This document shows, in pieces, positions 7,727 through 14,283 of a DNA stretch of 33,895 bases; the first letter of the stretch is position 1; each line of letters opens with the position of its first letter. The stretch is from contig JAOPYQ010000007.1 of NCBI GenBank assembly GCA_025964555.1, positions 1 to 33,895 on the forward strand, given 5' to 3'. Source of the stretch: Thermoleophilia bacterium (GTDB lineage Bacteria; Actinomycetota; Thermoleophilia; Gaiellales; SKUG01). Under the pieces are notes generated by a model. The model saw only the letters and a program-made list of their open reading frames with translations. It was not told the origin of the DNA and ran no database searches. The position numbers and the translations under genes are program-made.

Positions 7727-7813
7727 CGTCCCGTCTCCACCTGGCGCCGTCCCGAGTTCGCGCCGTCCACCTGGGTATCGGGCCCGCATCGACTGGCGTT
7801 GCGGATGGAGCGA

Positions 7814-8530
7814 TCAGCCGACGCGGTCGACCACGTCCGTGTACACGCCCGACGCCCCGCCGAGCGCGAGGGTCTCGTAGCGGGTCTGGTCGTTGATCGT
7901 GTACACGTAGCTGCCCAGGCGCAGGCCGCGCAGCACGCGCAGCATCCCGCGCGTCGCGAGCAGGTCGGGGATCGTCACGCCCTGCGCGTAGGCCGTGATG
8001 AACGGCGCGCCGAGCACGAGCTCGCGAGCCGACGACTGGCCTCGCACGAGCTCCACGCACCCCGCACCCGTCCGCGCACGAAATGCCTGCAGCAGCTGGG
8101 AGTCCGCACTCTGGAACGTTGCCGTGCGCGCGTCGATCGGCTCGCCGCGGCGAAGCTGGCGCCCGTCGTTCCACGAGAAGCGCGAGCGCTTGACGACCTC
8201 CTCGATGGCCGCGATCGCGCGCGGTCGCGAGACCTTCACGTCGAGCATCGCCGCGCCGTCGCGCTCGGCGACGAGGTCCAGCACTTCCTCGAGCGTCGGG
8301 ATCCCGGGCGCATTCGCGCGCAGGTCGGCGAATTCGAGCTGGCCGATCTTGCCGGGTACGCCGTACACCCGCTCGAGCGACGCGTCGTGCGTGCAGACCA
8401 CGATCGCATCGTTGGTGCAGCGAACGTCGACCTCGATGACGGTGGTGTGGTCGAGCGCCGCACCGATCGCCTCGAGCGAGTTCTCCAGGTACGCCTCGCT
8501 CAGGCCGCGATGTGCGATGGCGAACGTCAC
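7814..8530 (-). CDS. Glycerophosphodiester phosphodiesterase
   Basis: A 238-residue GDPD-family TIM barrel that hydrolyses glycerophosphodiesters to glycerol-3-phosphate and an alcohol. Family motifs are all visible: the N-terminal AHRG (His7, Arg8), LENSLEAI, the metal-binding VIEVDVR, then CTHDASLERV, and near the end YVYTINDQ and the GVYTDVVD end motif. There is no signal peptide, so it is cytoplasmic. The GTG start at 8530 overlaps the stop of the methyltransferase gene as GTGA and has GGGGGAG about 8 bases upstream, inside that gene. This indicates translational coupling. A preceding in-frame ATG would force a long overlap and was not used. Confidence 0.92.
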   Translation of the reverse strand: MTFAIAHRGLSEAYLENSLEAIGAALDHTTVIEVDVRCTNDAIVVCTHDASLERVYGVPGKIGQLEFADLRANAPGIPTLEEVLDLVAERDGAAMLDVKVSRPRAIAAIEEVVKRSRFSWNDGRQLRRGEPIDARTATFQSADSQLLQAFRARTGAGCVELVRGQSSARELVLGAPFITAYAQGVTIPDLLATRGMLRVLRGLRLGSYVYTINDQTRYETLALGGASGVYTDVVDRVG

Positions 8531-9351
8531 GATGCTGCTCCCCCGTCGACGGCCCCGACCCGGCGCCGCCATTCATACAGCGCGATCGATGCAGCGACCC
8601 CGGCGTTGACGCTCTCCACCTGCTGGTCCTGCGGGATGGAGGCAACGATGTCGACGTTCGGGCGCATCGCCGCGGAGATCCCCTCGCGCTCCGCTCCGAC
8701 CACGATGAGCGTGGTCGCGTCGAGCGGCACGTCCCACAGGTCGACGTCCCCGTCGGCGTCGAGTGCCACCACGCGCAGCGCGGGAACGGCTGCGCGGATC
8801 GCGTCGAGCTCGTCGGCGACATCGATCGTCGACCCGTCCAGGCGCGCGACCGGTACGCGGAAGCACGCTCCCATGCTCGCGCGAGCGGCTTTCGGGCCGA
8901 AGGGGTCGGCCGTGCCGGGCAAGGTGATGATGCCGCCGGCGCCCAGCGCCGCTGCGGTGCGCAGGATGGTGCCGACGTTTCCTGGATCACCGAGGGCGTC
9001 GAGCGCGAGCCACGGGCCGGCGGTGCCTTCGCGAGCGCGCAGGTCGATGGCGACGGCCGCGTCGCGGTCCGCGGGCTGGTCGAAGATGCCGATCACGCGC
9101 GGCGGGTGCGCGAGCCCGCTCGCCTCGGCGAGCAGCTTCGGTTCGACGTGCACGATCGGGCACGAGATGCGCTCGATCGGCAGCTGCGGCACGCGCTGCG
9201 CGTCGACGAGCAGCACGCGCGGCGTGGCGCCGGTCTCGATGCCGGCGAGCACCAGGTCCTCGCCTTCGACGACGAAGGCACCCTCCTGGTCGCGCGTGCG
9301 GCGACGCTGCAGCTTGCGCACGAGCTTGAGCTGCGCGTTGTGGGCACTCAT
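8527..9351 (-). CDS. SPOUT (TrmH/SpoU) family RNA 2'-O-methyltransferase
   Basis: A 274-residue SAM-dependent RNA ribose methyltransferase. The N-terminal substrate-binding part contains REQ-like RDQEGAFVVEGEDLV, typical of the family. The C-terminal trefoil-knot domain has LDALGDPGNVGTILRTA, IVVGAEREGIS and SIPQDQQVESVNAGVAASIA, which together form the SAM site. The target is probably 23S rRNA, given its place directly downstream of infC-rpmI-rplT, a conserved arrangement in Actinobacteria. The start is uncertain: ATG 9351 is chosen because it matches the usual family N-terminus, but GTG 9369, with GGGA 10 bases upstream, is an alternative. Its 3' end overlaps the phosphodiesterase gene by 4 bases. 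Confidence 0.92.
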   Translation of the reverse strand: MSAHNAQLKLVRKLQRRRTRDQEGAFVVEGEDLVLAGIETGATPRVLLVDAQRVPQLPIERISCPIVHVEPKLLAEASGLAHPPRVIGIFDQPADRDAAVAIDLRAREGTAGPWLALDALGDPGNVGTILRTAAALGAGGIITLPGTADPFGPKAARASMGACFRVPVARLDGSTIDVADELDAIRAAVPALRVVALDADGDVDLWDVPLDATTLIVVGAEREGISAAMRPNVDIVASIPQDQQVESVNAGVAASIALYEWRRRVGAVDGGAAS

Positions 9352-9392
9352 CACGACGGGATCGTTCACGCGGCGATCATCCCGGAATTGCG

Positions 9393-9428
9393 CGCGGCGC
9401 GCACCGGACGGATCCGATGCGCGCCGCG
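9393..9428 (-). terminator. Strong hairpin downstream of rplT
   Basis: A perfect 11-base inverted repeat (cgcggcgcgca / tgcgcgccgcg) with a 14-base loop begins about 26 bases after the rplT stop codon on the minus strand. It is followed by CGCAATTCCGGG rather than a T tract. It probably terminates or attenuates transcription between rplT and the methyltransferase gene, or protects the 3' end of the ribosomal mRNA. Confidence 0.55.
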
Positions 9429-9454
9429 GCGCGACTTCGAGCTGTGCTCGGAGA

Positions 9455-9841
9455 TCAGGCCTCCTGGGCCTGGGTCTCCTTCTCGTCGGACAGCGCGGTC
9501 TGCGCGGCCTCGGCGAGCACCGTGAACGTCGCGGCGTCGTGCACCGCGATGTCCGCGAGGACCTTGCGATCCACGTCGATCTCCGCGAGCTTGAGCCCAT
9601 GCATGAAGCGGCTGTAGCTCAGGCCGTTGAGGCGAGCTGCAGCGTTGATGCGCTGGATCCAGAGCTGGCGGAAGTTGCGCTTCGTCGTGCGGCGGTCGCG
9701 ATAGCGGTACGCCATCGACTTGTAGACCTGCTCCTTCGCGCGGCGGTACACGTTGGACTTCTGGCCGTTGAATCCCTTCGCCTGGGCGAGGATCGTACGG
9801 CGCTTCTTCTGGGCGGCGACTGAACGCTTGACGCGTGCCAT
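9455..9841 (-). CDS. rplT: 50S ribosomal protein L20
   Basis: A 128-residue protein that matches L20 along its length, starting [20 protein letters not shown] and including [20 protein letters not shown] and [20 protein letters not shown]20 binds 23S rRNA early in large-subunit assembly. The C-terminus has a short acidic tail ([11 protein letters not shown]) beyond the usual end. It is the third gene of infC-rpmI-rplT, 48 bases after rpmI. The hairpin at 9393-9428 follows it. Confidence 0.99.
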   Translation of the reverse strand: MARVKRSVAAQKKRRTILAQAKGFNGQKSNVYRRAKEQVYKSMAYRYRDRRTTKRNFRQLWIQRINAAARLNGLSYSRFMHGLKLAEIDVDRKVLADIAVHDAATFTVLAEAAQTALSDEKETQAQEA

Positions 9842-9889
9842 GATGGAACCTTTCGGGGGTGTGGGTGACTCGGGCGAGCTGGGGCAGGA

Positions 9890-10096
9890 CTACTTCGAGT
9901 AGTAGGAGCCGAGCAGGCTCTTCACTGACTTGTAGTCGCTCTTGGCGATCGCGTGGTCCTTGCGGAACTGGCGCTTTCGCTTACGCGTCTTGTGCTCCAT
10001 GTTGTGGCTGGAGAACGCGTTCTTGTGCATGAGCTTGCCGGTCGCGGTCACCTTGAACCGCTTCTTGGCAGCGGTCTTGGTCTTCATCTTGGGCAT
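9890..10096 (-). CDS. rpmI: 50S ribosomal protein L35
   Basis: A 68-residue protein of normal L35 length, beginning MPKMKTKTAAKKRFKVTATG and very basic throughout, with the HKTRKRKRQFRKDH stretch of the family. The ATG at 10096 is chosen because the open frame upstream belongs to the out-of-frame infC region. It lies 50 bases after infC in the conserved translation operon. Confidence 0.98.
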   Translation of the reverse strand: MPKMKTKTAAKKRFKVTATGKLMHKNAFSSHNMEHKTRKRKRQFRKDHAIAKSDYKSVKSLLGSYYSK

Positions 10097-10146
10097 GGTG
10101 TCGGTCACCCGTCCTGGGTCGTGTCTGGATGTATCAGTTCCGTGAA

Positions 10147-10815
10147 TTACGCCGTCGTGGCGGCGTCCGCACCATCCGAGGCCGGAGCGGCCTCTGCTGC
10201 AGCGTCGGGAGCCGGGGAATCGCCGTTCGATGCCGTTTCGGGCTTCGGGACGACCGGCTCCTTCTTCTTGAGCGGAGCGAGCATCATCGTCATGTTGCGG
10301 CCTTCGAGATTTGGCTTGGTCTCGACGGTCGCCATGTCGGACACGTCCTGTGCCACACGCTCGAGGATGTTGCGTCCCAGTTCGGGATGCGCCATCTCGC
10401 GGCCGCGGAACATGATCGTGACCTTGACCTTGTCGTCGGCCTCGAGGAAGCGCCGCACGTGGTTGGTCTTGGTCGTGTAGTCCGCCACGCCGATCTTGGG
10501 GCGGTACTTGATTTCCTTGGTGATGATCTGGCTGCGGTTCTTGCGAGCTTCCTTGGCCTTGATGTTCTGCTCGTACTTCCACTTGCCGAAGTCCATCACG
10601 CGACACCCGGGCGGCTTCGCGGTGGGCGAGATCTCGACGAGGTCGAGGGACTTCTCCTCCGCGTAGCGCTGCGCGTCAGCGATCGGAACGATGCCCTTGT
10701 TGGCACCGTCCTCGCCGATCAGCTGGACTTCCCGAACGCGGATCATCTCGTTGACTCGCGTCTGCGGGCCTCGATCGCGCTCGTTGTCAGTACGTCGTCC
10801 GCCTCGGGGCCTCAT
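10147..10815 (-). CDS. infC: Translation initiation factor IF-3
   Basis: A 222-residue IF-3, which binds the 30S subunit, keeps subunits apart and checks the initiator tRNA and start codon. The N-domain begins at VNEMIRVREVQLIGEDG (about residue 21). The linker and C-domain follow, with KPPGCRVMDFGKWKYEQ, KEIKYRPKIGVADYTTK and VTIMFRGREMAHPELG. An extra C-terminal tail of about 40 residues is Ala/Pro-rich and acidic, a common actinobacterial extension. Many infC genes start with an unusual codon such as AUU. Here a normal ATG at 10815 is preceded by GGAGG at 7 bases, so start-codon autoregulation of the E. coli type is not evident. Confidence 0.98.
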   Translation of the reverse strand: MRPRGGRRTDNERDRGPQTRVNEMIRVREVQLIGEDGANKGIVPIADAQRYAEEKSLDLVEISPTAKPPGCRVMDFGKWKYEQNIKAKEARKNRSQIITKEIKYRPKIGVADYTTKTNHVRRFLEADDKVKVTIMFRGREMAHPELGRNILERVAQDVSDMATVETKPNLEGRNMTMMLAPLKKKEPVVPKPETASNGDSPAPDAAAEAAPASDGADAATTA

Positions 10816-11110
10816 CGGATGGCCTCCGCGAATCGGCGGGTCGAACAGGTTGCCAGGGTGTCAGGCAGGGTTCCGTCTCCAGGTGCTCGTTGTCTCGGTT
10901 GGTCCGGACGTCGCTCGTGAAAACGATCACGGGCGGCAGAAGCCGCCCGCACCAAGATCGCTCGGAAGTCGCCCGGACGCGCTAGCGCCAGGTTGCATAC
11001 CCGTTCGATTGAACCTGATCACATACGAGTGCGAGCAGGTGAGGAGCGCGGGCCCCTGCTTGTCCGTCCGGAATGGTATCAGGCGAGGCGAAACGACGCG
11101 TCGACGACGG
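10816..11110 (-). promoter_or_regulatory. infC operon leader with a GC-rich hairpin pair
   Basis: A 295-base non-coding stretch upstream of infC. On the minus strand, a 7-base stem with a 4-base loop (GGGCGGC-TTCT-GCCGCCC, plus-strand 10931-10948) is followed directly by a second small hairpin, CGTGA-TCGTTT-TCACG (down to 10916). About 100 bases then separate these from the infC start. The position and the TTTT within the second loop suggest a leader attenuator for the translation operon, as known for infC-rpmI-rplT in other bacteria, but no match to a named leader RNA is claimed. The stretch 11010-11050 is less GC-rich and may hold the promoter. Confidence 0.4.
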
Positions 11111-11932
11111 TCAGCGACCGAGGATCCACGCGATTGCGTCGCTCATGAGGTCGTCGGAGCCGTGCGGGTTCACGGCGCCCTTCACCCGGAACACCTGGCT
11201 GGCCACGAGTACCTGCAGCAGGCCGGGATTGGTGAGGAGGATCCCGACAGCGCCCTTGAGCGCGCGACCGACCTCCAGGCGGGCGAAGGAATCCACGACG
11301 TCGAGCACCACGTCGTGGCTCTTCCCCACTTCACGGGTGACGACGTCCGCCGCGCCGTTGAACTCGCGTACCGCGGGTCCGAGTCGCTCCTGCGTGCTCG
11401 TGCTCTCGTGCGCGTGCGCGGGCGCGAGCGCGGGATGCGCAACGAGCGACGCGCGGTGGACGAGCTTGGCGAACCGGGGCTCGCGCAGGATGCTGCTGAT
11501 GATCCAGGCACCTTGGCTCTCGCCGAGCAGCACGACACGCTGGCCACGGCGCCGCCTGCGGGTGCCGACGAGCTCGAGCACGGCGCGGAGGGTCGCCTCG
11601 CCGTCGGGGACGCTCTCGCGCAGTCGCCACGTCGCCTGGTACTGCAGTGTGTGCGCGGCGGGGCCGCCGGCCGCGGCGAGGCGCTGCGCGACGTGCTCGG
11701 GAACTTCGTGACCGCTCGTTCCCGGTATCCAGATCACGACGACGGGCTGCGTCCAGTCGATCGAGTCGACGAGCGCGCGGGCCCGGTCACCCGGCGCGGG
11801 CAGCTGGCGCGGCGGCACGAAGAGCGCGTCGATGTCGCTCGCGAAGTCCTGCAGCGCACTCGGCGCGACGGACCCTGCGATGCGCGAGACGACCGGCATG
11901 GAGGTCAGATACCCGTCCTGAACACGCGGCAT
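11111..11932 (-). CDS. Alpha/beta-hydrolase fold protein (possible serine esterase)
   Basis: About 273 residues with an alpha/beta-hydrolase pattern. A beta strand and loop VVVIWIPGTSGHEV come first. The nucleophile elbow is VVLLGESQGAW, with Ser139 in GESQG. A late His in GAVNPHGSDDL is in a plausible catalytic position. GESQG elbows occur in cutinase-like and PE/PPE-associated esterases of Actinobacteria. No signal peptide is evident. The start is uncertain: the frame is open to a GTG at 12007, but that lies 11 bases from the divergent gene and has no ribosome binding site. ATG 11932 (AAGGGG nearby) and ATG 11899 are better choices. It is divergent from the unknown gene pair at 12019 and 12544; substrate unknown. 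Confidence 0.7.
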   Translation of the reverse strand: MPRVQDGYLTSMPVVSRIAGSVAPSALQDFASDIDALFVPPRQLPAPGDRARALVDSIDWTQPVVVIWIPGTSGHEVPEHVAQRLAAAGGPAAHTLQYQATWRLRESVPDGEATLRAVLELVGTRRRRRGQRVVLLGESQGAWIISSILREPRFAKLVHRASLVAHPALAPAHAHESTSTQERLGPAVREFNGAADVVTREVGKSHDVVLDVVDSFARLEVGRALKGAVGILLTNPGLLQVLVASQVFRVKGAVNPHGSDDLMSDAIAWILGR

Positions 11933-12018
11933 GCACCCCTTGGACAAGTGCCGCATGGGCAGTTCGACGCGTGCGATCCTTCCCGCGAACGAACGATCGA
12001 TCGTCACGGAGGACGAAC

Positions 12019-12534
12019 ATGGACATCCGCAGTGGATTCGGATTCGCGAACGTAGGTGCCACGCACCGCGAGTTCGCCGACCTGGTCGTCCTCGCCAAGC
12101 GCTGGGACCAGCGCTTCGAGTCGGCGACGGGCACCTACCCGACCTCTGACTTCGCGGCGAACTACCGCGCGTTCACGGATCGCATCCTCGGCGCCCAGAA
12201 GCACGCCGCGAGCCTCGGATCGATCGTCAGCTACGACTTCAGCAACGTCGCGAGCTCGCTGTGGAGCAACTACGTCTCGGCGACCACGTTCATCCAGTCG
12301 CGCCTGGAGAACATGGCGAAGCGCCACGAGACGTTCAAGCCGTACTCCGGAGGCATGAGCACGCCGTGGAACTCGCTGCTCGATGGTCTCGTCAACGACC
12401 TGCAGCGTGGTGAGCGGATGCTGTACGCCAAGCTCCTCGCGACGCCGCCCTCGACGCCGTCGAACCCGAACAACGGCGTGCCGACGTACCCGTCGACCCC
12501 GACCTATCCCGGCACCCCCACGCCCCTCCCGTAG
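12019..12534 (+). CDS. Unknown protein with Pro/Thr-rich tail, first of a duplicated pair
   Basis: A 171-residue protein of unknown function. The ATG at 12019 has GGAGG 6 bases upstream. Residues 1-140 look helical and contain RWDQRFESATGTYPTSDF near residue 28. Residues 141-171 are a Pro/Thr/Tyr-rich tail (VPTYPSTPTYPGTPTPLP). The next gene, 9 bases downstream, encodes a paralogue: a stretch of about 39 residues starting at the shared RWD has 13 identical positions, with the same offset and helical pattern after it, and also ends in a Pro-rich tail. No signal peptide, no cysteine. Extended proline-rich tails suit protein-protein or cell-wall contacts, but localisation is unknown. Confidence 0.8.
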   Translation: MDIRSGFGFANVGATHREFADLVVLAKRWDQRFESATGTYPTSDFAANYRAFTDRILGAQKHAASLGSIVSYDFSNVASSLWSNYVSATTFIQSRLENMAKRHETFKPYSGGMSTPWNSLLDGLVNDLQRGERMLYAKLLATPPSTPSNPNNGVPTYPSTPTYPGTPTPLP

Positions 12535-12543
12535 GACCTTCAG

Positions 12544-13062
12544 ATGCGAACGATCGACCAGCCCCAGTACCTGCTGCGCCCCCTGCTGTCGGACCTCGTC
12601 CGGTGGGACGCGTCATTCAGCCGAGCACGCGGCACGACACCTACCCGCGAGTACGTCGCGAGTTTCGACGGCCTCCAGGAGCGCGTGCTGCGCGCTGCGC
12701 AGTCGCTCCAGACGAGCCCGTACGACGCGTTGCACCCCGTCGGCTCCTCGCTCGAACGCGATGCGGCACAGCTCATGCGCGTGTCCACGTCGCTGGCGGG
12801 CATGCAGGCGCGTGGAACCACATTCGGTCCCGGGTGGGAGCGTGTGCTCGACCAGTCGATCAGCGACGTGCGGTACGGCCTCCAGCTGCTCGGCGATGGC
12901 TCGTTCCCGGCGCCGACTCCGCAGCCGCCGTACCCGCCGCAGTACCCCGATCCGTATCCGCCGCAGTACCCGACTCCGTACTCGCCGCAGTATCCGCCGA
13001 GCCCTGATCCCACATGGCCGAACCCCGCGCCCTATCCAGGTGACGGGGGCTGGGGCGCCTGA
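12544..13062 (+). CDS. Unknown protein with Pro/Tyr-rich tail, second of a duplicated pair
   Basis: A 172-residue protein paralogous to the gene just upstream. It has RWDASFSRARGTTPTREY at residue 20, aligning with residue 28 of the partner. Residues 121-172 form a Pro/Tyr tail with repeated PYPPQYP-like units, more regular than in the partner. AGGACC about 5 bases before the ATG, partly overlapping the previous stop codon region, indicates a two-gene operon. No signal peptide, no cysteine. Such tails occur in surface and spore-coat proteins and in cytoplasmic gas-vesicle or shell proteins alike, so the role cannot be assigned from composition. Confidence 0.8.
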   Translation: MRTIDQPQYLLRPLLSDLVRWDASFSRARGTTPTREYVASFDGLQERVLRAAQSLQTSPYDALHPVGSSLERDAAQLMRVSTSLAGMQARGTTFGPGWERVLDQSISDVRYGLQLLGDGSFPAPTPQPPYPPQYPDPYPPQYPTPYSPQYPPSPDPTWPNPAPYPGDGGWGA

Positions 13063-13158
13063 CGATCTGGTGGCCGTGATTGCCCGCTCCGGGTCCGGCA
13101 GGAGGCCACGTCGGCCGGATGGGTGACACAGCCGAACCGCCCCCGGGGAGAACAGTAC

Positions 13159-13185
13159 GCAACACCCCCTCGCAGACGGTGTTGC
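13159..13185. repeat. 8-base perfect inverted repeat upstream of the gene at 13255
   Basis: Arms gcaacacc (13159-13166) and ggtgttgc (13178-13185) are perfect complements with an 11-base spacer. The repeat lies about 97 bases after the end of the previous gene and 70 bases before the next start. It could be an operator or a weak terminator; there is no T tract. Confidence 0.4.
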
Positions 13186-13220
13186 ACCGCACGGAAGCAA
13201 GTCCCACCCCAGTCCCCCAG

Positions 13221-13233
13221 CGCTGTGGGAGCG
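13221..13233 (+). promoter_or_regulatory. 13-base motif shared by two paralogous genes, copy 1
   Basis: CGCTGTGGGAGCG ends 21 bases before the ATG at 13255. The identical 13 bases occur at 14232-14244, upstream of the paralogue at 14284. The ends (CGCT / AGCG) are complementary, so it may be read as a small hairpin in mRNA or as a protein site. Confidence 0.45.
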
Positions 13234-13254
13234 CATTACCTATAGGAGCTAGGC

Positions 13255-13884
13255 ATGGTTGCCAACTCTCCAGGAATCCTGCCCAAGACCGCCCTGTTCG
13301 GTTCGAAGGCCATCTACTACCCGTTCACGATCCCGAAGAAGCTGAACGACTCAGCGACCCTCGTCGGAGCCGTGAACCACACCCTGGTCAAGGGGTTCGC
13401 CGACACGCTGCTCGCCACGCAGGAGGCCCTCCAGCCTCGTGGTCCGGCGAAGTGGCTGTTCGGTCTCGCCGACCGGGTCAGCAAGTCGGTCGATCACAGC
13501 GCCCAGATCGCGCAGCGAAACAAGGACGTCTTCTGGGATCCGTTCTCGAACGGTACCGAGCAGATCGGTCGAGCAATCGCTGGACCGGGCGCGTACTGGT
13601 ACGCCAAGAAGTCGGGCATCGAACAGCCGACTGCCGACGCCATCTACGGCGCGCTCAACTCGGGTGGGTTCTTCCACTTCCCGAGCGCGGACGAGATGCT
13701 CGCGGCGAAGGCTCCGGTCACGTCGCCCGGGTCCGTCGGCGAGGCATCCGCGGCAACTTCGGCGCCGGTGTCGGATGGCGCCGGCACCGTCGAGGCCGCA
13801 TCGCAGGGAACGCCGCAGGGTGATCCGGGCGCAGCGACTCAGGGTGCCGCCGAAGGCGCGGGCCAGGTCGCCGCGACCGCGTAG
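13255..13884 (+). CDS. Unknown PRGPAK/FWxPFSNG protein, first of a duplicated pair
   Basis: A 209-residue protein with no recognised domain. The ATG at 13255 has TAGGAG 7 bases upstream. The N-terminal 120 residues align without gaps to the gene at 14284: LxPRGPAK at 61-66 and VFWxPFSNG at 92-100 fall at the same residue numbers in both, and about half of residues 59-123 are identical. Residues 150-209 are an Ala/Gly/Thr/Gln-rich low-complexity tail. No signal peptide or cysteine. The start MVANSPGILPKTALFGSK resembles the partner start loosely. It is probably monocistronic, as a strong hairpin (13992-14038) follows. The conserved Trp/Phe-rich core argues for a folded domain; its role is unknown. 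Confidence 0.85.
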   Translation: MVANSPGILPKTALFGSKAIYYPFTIPKKLNDSATLVGAVNHTLVKGFADTLLATQEALQPRGPAKWLFGLADRVSKSVDHSAQIAQRNKDVFWDPFSNGTEQIGRAIAGPGAYWYAKKSGIEQPTADAIYGALNSGGFFHFPSADEMLAAKAPVTSPGSVGEASAATSAPVSDGAGTVEAASQGTPQGDPGAATQGAAEGAGQVAATA

Positions 13885-13991
13885 CAAGGAACGGCGCGCG
13901 TCGCGCGTCGGCCCGCTCGGGTCGACGCACGGCGTTCGCCACGACACACGGCATCGCGCGGCTGCTGGGGCCTGCCGCATGCCACCCGCGC

Positions 13992-14038
13992 ACGGGCGCG
14001 ACTCACACCTTCCTGGGGCGGGTGTGGGTCGCGCCCGT
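13992..14038 (+). terminator. Long terminator-like hairpin
   Basis: Arms 13992-14009 and 14021-14038 are 18 bases with one mismatch and an 11-base loop, starting 108 bases after the stop of the gene at 13255. They are followed by CGCAATTCTTCG, a weak T-containing tail. It is a very stable structure in the expected place for a terminator and would separate the two paralogous genes into different transcripts. Confidence 0.65.
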
Positions 14039-14231
14039 CGCAATTCTTCGCGCCGTTGCGGCCACTCACGGGCAGCTCCTCGACCCCCATGCGGCCACCC
14101 CCCGCGGCCGACGAGGCCACACCCCGGAAAGTCGCCTTCCGGATCCGCAACCCGCACCGAAGGACGGGTGCTTGTCGTGCCTCGCACTGCATGTCAGGCA
14201 CCGCACATCCCAGCAACATGGCTCATGCGGA

Positions 14232-14244
14232 CGCTGTGGGAGCG
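14232..14244 (+). promoter_or_regulatory. 13-base motif shared by two paralogous genes, copy 2
   Basis: CGCTGTGGGAGCG, identical to 13221-13233, ends 39 bases before the ATG at 14284. The distance to the start differs by 18 bases from copy 1, while flanking bases are unrelated. Conservation beyond the coding region points to a regulatory role. Confidence 0.45.
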
Positions 14245-14283
14245 ATCCATTCCCGGCCAGCCCCATACGGAGGTCACACCACA

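Larger units (their letters stand above)
13885..14283. other. Intergenic region between the paralogues
   Basis: About 400 bases without a convincing gene. It holds a strong hairpin (13992-14038), the second copy of the 13-base motif (14232-14244), and the GGAGG ribosome binding site of the gene at 14284. A frame reaching upstream from that gene to 14056 is open but has the Arg/Pro/His composition of non-coding GC-rich DNA. Confidence 0.6.

Noticed and set aside
6656..9823. 1055-codon open frame on the plus strand
   Set aside because: It runs antisense through the phospholipase D-like, phosphodiesterase, methyltransferase and L20 genes, all with clear family motifs. It has no domain pattern of its own.
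11933..12007. Upstream GTG at 12007 as start of the alpha/beta-hydrolase gene
   Set aside because: It leaves only 11 bases to the divergent start at 12019 and has no ribosome binding site.
14056..14283. 76-codon N-terminal extension of the gene at 14284
   Set aside because: The extension has non-coding composition, covers the shared 13-base motif, and the gapless alignment with the paralogue begins at 14284.
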